Origin: Verrucomicrobiota bacterium | Lineage (GTDB): Bacteria; Verrucomicrobiota; Verrucomicrobiia; Verrucomicrobiales; DEV007 | Assembly: GCA_013152075.1 (NCBI GenBank) | Contig: JAADHD010000369.1 | Coordinates: 3,918 to 9,837, forward strand | Length of the DNA stretch: 5,920 nucleotides | Direction of reading: 5' to 3' | Shown here: positions 1-5,516 of the stretch, one piece after another | How the letters are laid out: the number at the start of each line of letters is the position of its first letter | Position numbering within the stretch: position 1 is the first letter of the stretch | Program-made: the position numbers and the translations under genes | The notes under the pieces: model-generated | What the model was told of the DNA's origin: nothing | The model's database searches: none | What the model saw: only the letters and a program-made list of their open reading frames with translations

Positions 1-74
1 GCAATTTTTCCGAACACGATTGTCCCCACTATCAGAATTAACAATCTACGAACTTTACGCCACACTCTGATCAC
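1..74 (-). CDS. N-terminus of a probable small membrane protein (cut by window edge)
   Basis: This reading frame starts at GTG (72-74) on the minus strand and stays open to the left edge, giving 24 codons. The peptide begins MIRVWRKVRRLLILIVG and continues TIVFGKI. A basic cluster (R, R, K, R, R) is followed by a hydrophobic run, as expected for a cytoplasmic N-terminus leading into a first transmembrane helix. An AGGAG/GAGAGG purine run ends a few bases before the GTG, the best Shine-Dalgarno match in the window, and it decides the start. The overlapping ATG two bases upstream meets TGA at once and cannot be the start. The gene lies downstream of the protease on the same strand, separated from it by a perfect hairpin. 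A short basic-plus-hydrophobic start occurs in many small inner-membrane proteins (PGPGW-type proteins are one possibility), so no function is assigned. A competing plus-strand frame ending at TGA 94-96 is less convincing. Confidence 0.45.
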   Translation of the reverse strand, partial: MIRVWRKVRRLLILIVGTIVFGKI

Positions 75-95
75 ATCCTCTCCTGTCAGCTGCTG

Positions 96-138
96 ATCAT
101 GAGTGTCAGACGGTAACCACCCGTCTGACACTCATGAT
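96..138. terminator. Perfect 18-bp inverted repeat, probable terminator hairpin
   Basis: The left arm atcatgagtgtcagacgg (96-113) is exactly reverse-complementary to 121-138, with a 7-base loop, taaccac (114-120). Half the stem pairs are G-C. It begins 29 bases past the stop codon of the protease gene, the usual place for a terminator. Read in the protease direction (minus strand), the stem is preceded by an A-rich run (GAAAATAT) but is not followed by a T-tract. Read on the plus strand it is followed by ATATTTTC. It therefore looks like a better intrinsic terminator for plus-strand transcripts. For the protease transcript it may instead stabilise the 3' end, or act as an attenuator ahead of the gene starting at 74. 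Confidence 0.55.
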
Positions 139-167
139 ATTTTCAGCGGCGCCATTACCAATTACCC

Positions 168-1697
168 CTACTTAATTCTTAAAGCGATGATGTCTCTTCT
201 GCCCTGCTCATAAACCTGAAGCAAGAGAACCTCTCCCTTAAATGCCTTCATGATCGCCATTGCTTCAGCTGCATTTTTAACCGGCTTCTGATTGATCTGT
301 GTGATCACCTGGCCCGCTCTCAATCCGGCTGCCGCAGCCTTTGAATTTTTATCGACCGCCTCCACCATCACCCCGGTCACCTTGTCAGATATGCCGAGTG
401 TTTTTGCCAGATCCCTATTCATATCCTGGATCTTCACCCCATCGACCAATTCCTTTGACTGTGGTTTGACCGGCTCCAGTTTTTCGGGTTCAGACGACTT
501 AGGCCCACCCTTCTGGGTTAACGTTTGCAGGTCTCCAAGCTCAACATCCCTGGTTTCCATTTTTCCATTTCGCAAAACCTCAAAACTTACTTTTTGCCCA
601 GGAGCCGTATTGCTGATATCCAATCGCAACTTCGCCATGTTTTTGACTGGCTTGCCCTGGTAACTCAAAATCAAATCCTGGGGCTTGAATCCCGCCTTCT
701 CCGCCGGAGTGCCTGGACCCACATCTGCAATCACAGCACCATTACGATCATCACGTTTCAATCCTGCCGCCATATCAGCCGTGACATCCTTCAAATAAAC
801 TCCCAGAAAACCCCGCGGCACATTGCCACCCGAATCGAGCAGTTTTTCCACGATGTCAATGGCCATGTTGACCGGAATCGAAAATCCAATGCCAATATTA
901 CCTCCGCCCATTCCCGGACGAATCGCTGTATTGATGCCAACCAAACGCCCCTGGGCATCCATCAGCGCGCCACCGGAATTACCTTGATTAATCGATGCAT
1001 CAGTTTGAATAAAATTTTCGTATCCTCCGCCGGTAATTCCCAAATTACTTCTACCAAGCGCACTGACGATACCCATCGTCACTGATTGCTCGAGACTAAA
1101 TGGATTGCCGATGGCTAGCATCACATCACCCACTCTCAATTTAGAACTGTCACCAATCGTCGCCGGCTTCAACCCTGTCGCTTCGATTTTAATTAAAGCC
1201 ACGTCAGACTGCGGATCCGCCCCAACCACGCGAGCTTCGTAATCTTTTTTAGAACCCGGCAAGGTCACCTTGACCTTCGTGCCATCACCTCCCACGACAT
1301 GATTGTTGGTCAGGATATATCCATTTGAAGTAAGAATCACCCCTGATCCCAATCCCTCCTGCTTTCCATGATTGCGATTCTCCGGCATTTTAAAATCATC
1401 CGGCAAGCCAAAATACTTCCGCAAGCGCGGATCAGAGAACATCGATGGTCGAGGACTCTCTTTGATGACCTTCTTCGAAGAAAAAATTGTCACTACCGAC
1501 GGTCCGATTCCCTCAATCACATCAGCATAAGACGTTACCAATCCTGCCTGTTTTTTGAGTGGCGACTTATCAAACTTCAAATTTTTACTCAGTTCCTTGA
1601 ATTTTACATCTTTCGCCTGGATCGCTGGTGCCGCTCCCAGGAAAAAAATTATCAGGAATGCTGACAGGGCCTTCATTAAGTTTTTATCCGTTTTCAT
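168..1697 (-). CDS. DegP/HtrA-type periplasmic serine endoprotease with two PDZ domains
   Basis: A 509-residue protease/chaperone of the HtrA (Do) family, which degrades or holds misfolded envelope proteins, presumably in the periplasm. Residues 1-28 form a signal peptide: basic start, hydrophobic core LSAFLIIFFLGAA, likely cleavage after AIQA. The trypsin-like domain (about 55-290) has a complete catalytic triad: His133 in TNNHVVGG, Asp165 in SDVALIKI and Ser241 in QGNSGGALMD. PDZ1 spans about 296-390 (GFLGVYLKDV, PAEKAGFKPQD). A charged Pro/Lys/Glu-rich linker (about 391-418) leads to PDZ2 at 420-508 (AAAAGLRAGQVITQINQKPV). Length and two PDZ domains match DegP/DegQ rather than the one-PDZ DegS/HtrA form. 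The loop before the domain core (about 80-115, KYFGLPDDF) resembles the LA loop of DegP. Met8 is an alternative start; neither start has a Shine-Dalgarno sequence. It is divergent from the adenylyltransferase gene. Family is certain; DegP versus DegQ cannot be settled from sequence reading. Confidence 0.96.
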   Translation of the reverse strand: MKTDKNLMKALSAFLIIFFLGAAPAIQAKDVKFKELSKNLKFDKSPLKKQAGLVTSYADVIEGIGPSVVTIFSSKKVIKESPRPSMFSDPRLRKYFGLPDDFKMPENRNHGKQEGLGSGVILTSNGYILTNNHVVGGDGTKVKVTLPGSKKDYEARVVGADPQSDVALIKIEATGLKPATIGDSSKLRVGDVMLAIGNPFSLEQSVTMGIVSALGRSNLGITGGGYENFIQTDASINQGNSGGALMDAQGRLVGINTAIRPGMGGGNIGIGFSIPVNMAIDIVEKLLDSGGNVPRGFLGVYLKDVTADMAAGLKRDDRNGAVIADVGPGTPAEKAGFKPQDLILSYQGKPVKNMAKLRLDISNTAPGQKVSFEVLRNGKMETRDVELGDLQTLTQKGGPKSSEPEKLEPVKPQSKELVDGVKIQDMNRDLAKTLGISDKVTGVMVEAVDKNSKAAAAGLRAGQVITQINQKPVKNAAEAMAIMKAFKGEVLLLQVYEQGRRDIIALRIK

Positions 1698-1960
1698 ATA
1701 TTTATGTTTATGGGTTTATATTTTATTTTCCCAGTCAATTTCTCATATTTTGCGATCCAGCAGGATTTTTTCGACCTGACTCGATACAACTTGGGTCTGT
1801 GCTTGAAAGCGTTGCAATTCAGAGCTCTTGTTTAATATCAGCGCTCAGAATGATTAAGCCCCAATGCCACAAGGGCATTTGATCATTTCGCAAAAATCGG
1901 CAAATTACTGGAAATACTTTTCCTCCTGAATCCTGACTTATCATTTCTGACTCCTTCCCC
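1698..1960. other. Divergent intergenic region between protease and adenylyltransferase genes
   Basis: This 263-bp gap must hold the promoters for both flanking genes, which point away from each other. The protease side (1698-1740) is very A/T-rich. On the minus strand it contains TTGACT (1738-1733), a good -35-like hexamer, but the best AT-rich -10 candidate, TATAAA (1720-1715), is only 12 bases away, so the pair is not a standard sigma-70 promoter. On the plus strand, TTGCAA (1812-1817) is followed after 16 bases by AATATC (1834-1839), a weak candidate for the adenylyltransferase gene. A small nested inverted repeat lies at 1849-1887. No credible ORF, tRNA or known riboswitch was recognised. 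The 3' part before the ATG at 1961 is C/T-rich and has no Shine-Dalgarno sequence. Confidence 0.5.
1849..1887. repeat. Nested inverted repeat (weak hairpin)
   Basis: The inner arms AATGCC (1863-1868) and GGCATT (1874-1879) enclose a 5-base loop. The outer arms AATGAT (1849-1854) and ATCATT (1882-1887) could pair outside them, across an unequal internal loop of 8 versus 2 bases. No T-tract follows. It lies about 75 bases before the adenylyltransferase start and could be a 5'-leader structure or an operator, but six-base arms arise easily by chance. Confidence 0.25.
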
Positions 1961-3145
1961 ATGACTTCGATCATTGATCCCGCGCGCCTCGAAGAAATCG
2001 AACTGACTTCACAGGAGTATCAACGCTACGCAAGGCATTTGAGCATTCCTGAAGTCGGCGAAGACGGACAACGCCGCCTAAAGGCCGCCTCGGTGCTCTG
2101 CATCGGAGCTGGCGGCCTGGGGTCGCCCATCACCATGTATTTGGCCGCCGCCGGCGTAGGCAGGCTGGGCCTGGTGGATCCGGACGTGGTTGACTATTCC
2201 AACCTGCAGCGCCAGATCCTGCATGGCACAGACGACATCGATCGGTCCAAGCTGGACTCGGCTGTCGACACCCTCACTCGCATCAATCCTGAAGTGAAAC
2301 TCGAAACCTTCAAGGAGCGCTTCACCAGCGATAACGCTCACCAGATTGCACAATCCTATGACGTGATCATAGACGGCACCGACAACTTCGCGACCCGATA
2401 CCTCAGCAATGATCTCGCGGTGCTTACGAAAAAACCAAATGTCTATGGTTCCATCTTCCGCTTCGAGGGCCAATGCTCGGTGTTCGCTCCACATCTAGGA
2501 GGCCCCTGTTATCGCTGTATGTTTCCCGAACCTCCCGAGCCGGGCATGGTCCCCAGTTGTGCAGAGGGCGGTGTACTCGGAGTCCTGCCTGGAGTCGTGG
2601 GCAACATGCAGGCCATCGAAGCGATCAAATTAATCATGGGAATCGGCACACCGCTACTGGGACGCCTGATCCATTTTGATGCTTTAAACTTTCGCTTTCG
2701 AGATTTCAAATTGCGACGTGATCCTGACTGCCCGCTGTGTGGAGAAAATCCCACTATTACTGAATTAATCGATTACGATGAATTTTGCGGAACTGGGCGC
2801 GGCACCGAAGACACCTCGAGCCTGCCTGAAATCGACGTCCACGAATTAAAGTCACGCCTGGACCAGCGCGACAAACGACCTTTTGTCTTGCTTGATGTCC
2901 GCGAACCTGCCGAGCAAAAAGTCTGCAGTCTGCCGGACGCTGTGCTCATCCCTTTAGGCGAATTATCAAATCGGTTGCACGAACTTGATCGTGATTCTGA
3001 GATCATTATCCACTGCAAGGCAGGTGGACGCAGCGCCAAAGCTCTGGAACTACTGATCGATAGTGGTTTTGAAAAAACCAGTCACGTCCAGGGTGGAATC
3101 GACGCCTGGTCACAACTCATCGACCCCCAGATGCCTAGATACTGA
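1961..3145 (+). CDS. MoeB/ThiF-family adenylyltransferase fused to a rhodanese sulfurtransferase domain
   Basis: A 394-residue cytoplasmic E1-like enzyme. The family uses ATP to adenylate the C-terminal Gly-Gly of a small sulfur-carrier protein (MoaD, ThiS or similar); the rhodanese domain can then supply persulfide sulfur. The N-terminal domain (about 16-265) shows YQRYARHL, the nucleotide loop GAGGLG (49-54), D73/D75 of LVDPD, NLQRQ (81-85), the GTDN aspartate (Asp141), and the family cysteine in PSCAEGGVLG (Cys200). Paired cysteines CYRC (183/186) and CPLC (257/260) form the structural zinc site. The rhodanese domain (about 288-394) has LLDVREP and the active loop HCKAGGRS with Cys352, and ends HVQGGIDAW...P.Y. 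This layout matches MoeZ/MOCS3-like proteins rather than the shorter E. coli MoeB. No carrier-protein gene is adjacent, so the pathway (molybdopterin, thiamine, cysteine or tRNA thiolation) is open. The first Met gives a short leader before the conserved start. No Shine-Dalgarno sequence is seen. Confidence 0.93.
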   Translation: MTSIIDPARLEEIELTSQEYQRYARHLSIPEVGEDGQRRLKAASVLCIGAGGLGSPITMYLAAAGVGRLGLVDPDVVDYSNLQRQILHGTDDIDRSKLDSAVDTLTRINPEVKLETFKERFTSDNAHQIAQSYDVIIDGTDNFATRYLSNDLAVLTKKPNVYGSIFRFEGQCSVFAPHLGGPCYRCMFPEPPEPGMVPSCAEGGVLGVLPGVVGNMQAIEAIKLIMGIGTPLLGRLIHFDALNFRFRDFKLRRDPDCPLCGENPTITELIDYDEFCGTGRGTEDTSSLPEIDVHELKSRLDQRDKRPFVLLDVREPAEQKVCSLPDAVLIPLGELSNRLHELDRDSEIIIHCKAGGRSAKALELLIDSGFEKTSHVQGGIDAWSQLIDPQMPRY

Positions 3146-3152
3146 TTATATT

Positions 3153-3404
3153 ATGAAAATTCCAGAATCCTTGATCTCCGTCCTCCGCTGCCCCGAAAAC
3201 CACCAACCTTTGACCCTGGCTGAACCCGATACTCTGCACCAACTGAACCAGCGCATCGCCAAACAACAGCTCAGCAACCGCGGGGGCTCGCTCATTGAAG
3301 CCGAAATTGAAGCCGGGCTAATCCGAGAGGATCACAAATGCCTCTATCCCGTCATCAACGGCTTTCCCGTCATGTTGCTCGACGAAGCCATCGATCTAGC
3401 CTGA
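3153..3404 (+). CDS. Trm112-like (UPF0434/YcaR-type) small protein
   Basis: An 83-residue protein. The opening ESLISVLRCPENHQPL and closing KCLYPVINGFPVMLLDEAI match the two halves of the Trm112/UPF0434 zinc-ribbon fold, usually seen as L..CP.C...L and .L.YP...GIPV.L..EA. In eukaryotes and archaea Trm112 activates methyltransferases acting on tRNA, rRNA and release factors; the bacterial role is not established. Here the CPxC motif is CPEN, leaving only Cys13 and Cys63, so a full zinc site cannot form within one chain. About 25 residues (22-47, TLHQLNQRIAKQQLSNRGG) separate the halves, more than in YcaR of about 60 residues. The ATG at 3153 is chosen because homology begins right after it; the frame is open upstream, but only inside the adenylyltransferase gene. 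The 7-bp gap to that gene suggests cotranscription. No Shine-Dalgarno sequence is evident. Confidence 0.82.
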   Translation: MKIPESLISVLRCPENHQPLTLAEPDTLHQLNQRIAKQQLSNRGGSLIEAEIEAGLIREDHKCLYPVINGFPVMLLDEAIDLA

Positions 3405-3633
3405 TAAAATGGCATTCAAGCATAAGTTTTTGAAAAAATCGACTATCTAGCCCGTATTCCTCCTTGCATCTTGCCCCATCTTATACTTGGTAACAGCAAC
3501 GCAAGGTATTTGTGGAAGAAGAGATCAATAAAACGAAGTCTTTGGCATTAATTCTCCCATGAACTTTTCTTCACAATCCACCTTGATTGAATCAACTGAA
3601 CACTGAATAGTTCCCTATACCTGCATAAACTCG
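3405..3633. other. Intergenic region ahead of the oxidoreductase genes
   Basis: This 229-bp gap separates the Trm112-like gene from the fused oxidoreductase subunit and probably holds the promoter for the latter. A TATACT hexamer (3482-3487) resembles a -10 element, but no -35 match stands at the proper distance (TTGCAT at 3464-3469 is only 12 bases away). A second -10-like TATACC is at 3616-3621, close to the ATG at 3634. A 13-bp palindrome sits at 3583-3595. No hairpin followed by a T-tract is visible, so no terminator for the upstream genes was recognised. The only ORFs are tiny; one of 15 codons (3559-3606) has no ribosome binding site. Confidence 0.5.
3583..3595. promoter_or_regulatory. 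TTGATTGAATCAA palindrome, possible operator
   Basis: Six-base arms TTGATT and AATCAA are perfect inverted complements around a central G, 38 bases before the start of the oxidoreductase alpha gene. It resembles the FNR/CRP-family half-site pair TTGAT...ATCAA, but the spacing between half-sites is 3 bases rather than the standard 4, so an exact FNR box is not present. Location is plausible for control of an oxygen-sensitive ferredoxin-linked enzyme; the function is inferred only from position and symmetry. Confidence 0.25.
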
Positions 3634-5451
3634 ATGAGCGCGACAGCCACCTCCGCCCCGAAATCTGACGCTGACGGTTCTTCCGACAGTACCTCGCCTT
3701 CCGGCGATCTTACCGACGCCGTCATTCGGTTTGCCGGTAACTCACAGGACGGTATCCAAACCATCGGCGGATTTCTCGCCAAACTAGCCGGACGAAGTTC
3801 GCGGGAGGTCATGACTTACATGACAATTCCTTCGACCATTTCAGGAGGACCTTCCATTTTCCAGGTTCATCTTGCCTCGGGCGAAGTTCTCTCCTCCGGT
3901 GATGAAGCAGATTTCCTCTTTGCTTTTTACCAGCACAGTTACGATTCCCACATAAGCTCACTGCGCGATGGCGGCATTTGCATCTACGACAGTGATAACG
4001 TCACACCGGATAAAAGTGACAAACGTGTTCGCCACGTGAGCGTTCCGATCACTTCTATCACTATTGAGGCCCTTGGTGGCACCGCAAAAGACCGCGGTAA
4101 AAACATGTTGGTTCTTGGACTCGTCACCGCACTTTTTCAATTGGACCGCACCAAACTGGTGACTTTGATCGAAGGCCAATTCAAGCGCAAAGGGGAAGAC
4201 GTGATGCGCAACGCCATGGTCGCCTTTGATACGGGTTATGCTTATCAGGTCGGAGATCTACTCGGAGAGTCTTTCAACCTGAAAGCAGGCACTTCGGATA
4301 ACAGCAATCAAGTCACTACAGACGGAAACACTGCCCTTGCCCTTGGACTGGTTGCGGGCGGCGTGCGTTTTGGCGCAGCCTATCCGATCACTCCATGGAC
4401 AACGATCATGGAATTCATGCGCTCGGAACTGCCCAAGCATGGCGGATTGTTCGTTCAAACAGAAGATGAACTGGCAGCTGTCTCGATGGCACTTGGTATG
4501 GCTTATGCCGGCCACTTGTCGATGACCGGAAGTTCCGGCCCCGGCATTTCTCTGAAAATGGAAGCCCTGGGTTATGGCTCGATGGCCGAGTTGCCACTGA
4601 TCGTAGTGAACGTGCAACGCGGCGGGCCCAGCACCGGCTTGCCGACCAGCGTTGAGCAAAGTGACCTGATGCAGGCCATTTACGGATCACATGGAGATTC
4701 GCCTCGAGTCGTCATTGCCCCGATCAATGTTGAAGACTGTTTTCACACTGCCGTTGAAGCCTGCAAGCTGGCTAAGAAATGCAGTGCTCCGGTGATCATT
4801 CTGACTGACCAGGCTCTGGCTACTCGTATTGAGGCTTTCCCTGAACCGGATATCGAGGCTTCGGTCACTGAACCAGAACTGGCGATCGAAACCCGTCCGG
4901 AAGATTTTGTTCCCTATCCTCTCGATGGCGAAACCCGCCACGCACCTCCCGGATCAAAAATGGCCGGCGGCAAGTACCCTGTCGTAACCGGACTGGAGCA
5001 CGATGCCTGGGGACACCCGAGTGGAAGTCCGGAAATGCACCAGAAAATGGTGGCACGGCGGCGTGATAAAATCTGCAAACTGGCAGATGATTTTCCGGCA
5101 CTCGATGTATTTGGAAATGACAGCGGAGATGTGCTGATGGTTGGCTGGGGTTCGACCTGGGGTCCAATCCGTGAAGCTGGAATTCGCGCACGCGATAAAG
5201 GGTTGTCCTATTCCTCTCTCAGCATCCGCCATCTAAACCCCTTACCTAATGGCCTGGATGAAATATTCGATCGATTCAAACACGTTGTTGTGATTGAAAT
5301 GAACGACGCCGGGCTCTATGGCTGCGGACAACTAGCAACACTGCTCCGTGCCCGCTACGCCAATCCTAAAATTGTCAGCGTCACCAAAACGGACGGCCTG
5401 AATTTCAAAATCAAGGACATCCTGCAACGAGTCGCGGATCTAACCTCCTGA
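3634..5451 (+). CDS. korA: 2-oxoacid:ferredoxin oxidoreductase, fused gamma-alpha subunit (KorA-type)
   Basis: A 605-residue subunit of the TPP-dependent enzyme that oxidatively decarboxylates a 2-oxoacid to acyl-CoA while reducing ferredoxin; some homologues run in reverse to fix CO2. Residues 1-27 are a Ser/Thr/Asp-rich tail. The gamma-type domain (about 28-210) begins VIRFAGNSQDGIQTIGG. After a linker (211-228), the alpha-type domain opens DGNTALALGLVAGG with the family signature YPITP at 250-254. QTEDELAA (275-282), GSSGPGISLKMEALG (299-313) and VNVQRGGPSTGLPT (325-338) follow; the last includes the Arg expected near the substrate. The C-terminal part (about 495-605) has the transketolase-C-like fold (VLMVGWGSTWGPIREA, VVVIEMNDAGLYG). 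No ferredoxin-type cysteine motifs are present, so iron-sulfur binding is left to the beta subunit. The gamma-alpha fusion is typical of KorA-type 2-oxoglutarate enzymes, but pyruvate or other 2-oxoacids cannot be excluded. The beta gene follows after 65 bp. Confidence 0.92.
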   Translation: MSATATSAPKSDADGSSDSTSPSGDLTDAVIRFAGNSQDGIQTIGGFLAKLAGRSSREVMTYMTIPSTISGGPSIFQVHLASGEVLSSGDEADFLFAFYQHSYDSHISSLRDGGICIYDSDNVTPDKSDKRVRHVSVPITSITIEALGGTAKDRGKNMLVLGLVTALFQLDRTKLVTLIEGQFKRKGEDVMRNAMVAFDTGYAYQVGDLLGESFNLKAGTSDNSNQVTTDGNTALALGLVAGGVRFGAAYPITPWTTIMEFMRSELPKHGGLFVQTEDELAAVSMALGMAYAGHLSMTGSSGPGISLKMEALGYGSMAELPLIVVNVQRGGPSTGLPTSVEQSDLMQAIYGSHGDSPRVVIAPINVEDCFHTAVEACKLAKKCSAPVIILTDQALATRIEAFPEPDIEASVTEPELAIETRPEDFVPYPLDGETRHAPPGSKMAGGKYPVVTGLEHDAWGHPSGSPEMHQKMVARRRDKICKLADDFPALDVFGNDSGDVLMVGWGSTWGPIREAGIRARDKGLSYSSLSIRHLNPLPNGLDEIFDRFKHVVVIEMNDAGLYGCGQLATLLRARYANPKIVSVTKTDGLNFKIKDILQRVADLTS

Positions 5452-5472
5452 CTTCACTCACGCTATTTTGCT

Positions 5473-5478
5473 TATAAT
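5473..5478 (+). promoter_or_regulatory. TATAAT hexamer, possible internal -10 element
   Basis: A perfect sigma-70 -10 hexamer lies in the 65-bp gap between the two oxidoreductase genes, 38 bases before the beta-subunit ATG. A TG dinucleotide sits two bases upstream, one base off an extended -10. The -35 region is poor: TGACTT (5449-5454) at 18-bp spacing overlaps the stop codon of the alpha gene. It may give extra beta-subunit transcription, but one hexamer in a T-rich stretch is weak evidence. Confidence 0.25.
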
Positions 5479-5516
5479 TTTTCATCACTCAGTCAACCTG
5501 ACCACCCATCAACATC

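Noticed and set aside
1..96. Plus-strand frame open from the left edge to TGA at 94-96, considered as the end of a gene terminated by the hairpin
   Set aside because: Its peptide shows no recognisable motif, whereas the minus-strand frame has a strong ribosome binding site and a typical membrane-protein start. It remains a secondary alternative.
525..1085. Long plus-strand open frame (186 codons) inside the protease gene
   Set aside because: It is antisense to a fully conserved protease with an intact triad. Its translation has no recognisable domain and no ribosome binding site.
1850..1882. 10-codon ORF (MIKPQCHKGI) in the divergent intergenic region
   Set aside because: Too short, without a start signal; overlaps the weak inverted repeat and is best explained by chance.
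2078..2494. Minus-strand open frame (138 codons) inside the adenylyltransferase gene
   Set aside because: It is a shadow of the conserved gene on the other strand; no family resemblance and no start signal.
3063..3152. Upstream extension of the Trm112-like frame into the adenylyltransferase gene
   Set aside because: The extra 30 residues are out-of-frame translation of the rhodanese domain, and family similarity starts just after the ATG at 3153.
3510..3576. Imperfect inverted repeat TTGTGGAAGAA / TTCTTCACAA
   Set aside because: The arms are separated by about 46 bases and contain a one-base bulge, so a stable hairpin is unlikely.
3559..3606. 15-codon ORF (MNFSSQSTLIESTEH) upstream of the oxidoreductase alpha gene, considered as a leader peptide
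   Set aside because: It has no ribosome binding site, no run of regulatory codons and no attenuator hairpin after it.
4258..5232. Several overlapping minus-strand open frames inside the oxidoreductase alpha gene
   Set aside because: They overlap each other and the conserved alpha domain; their composition looks like out-of-frame translation.
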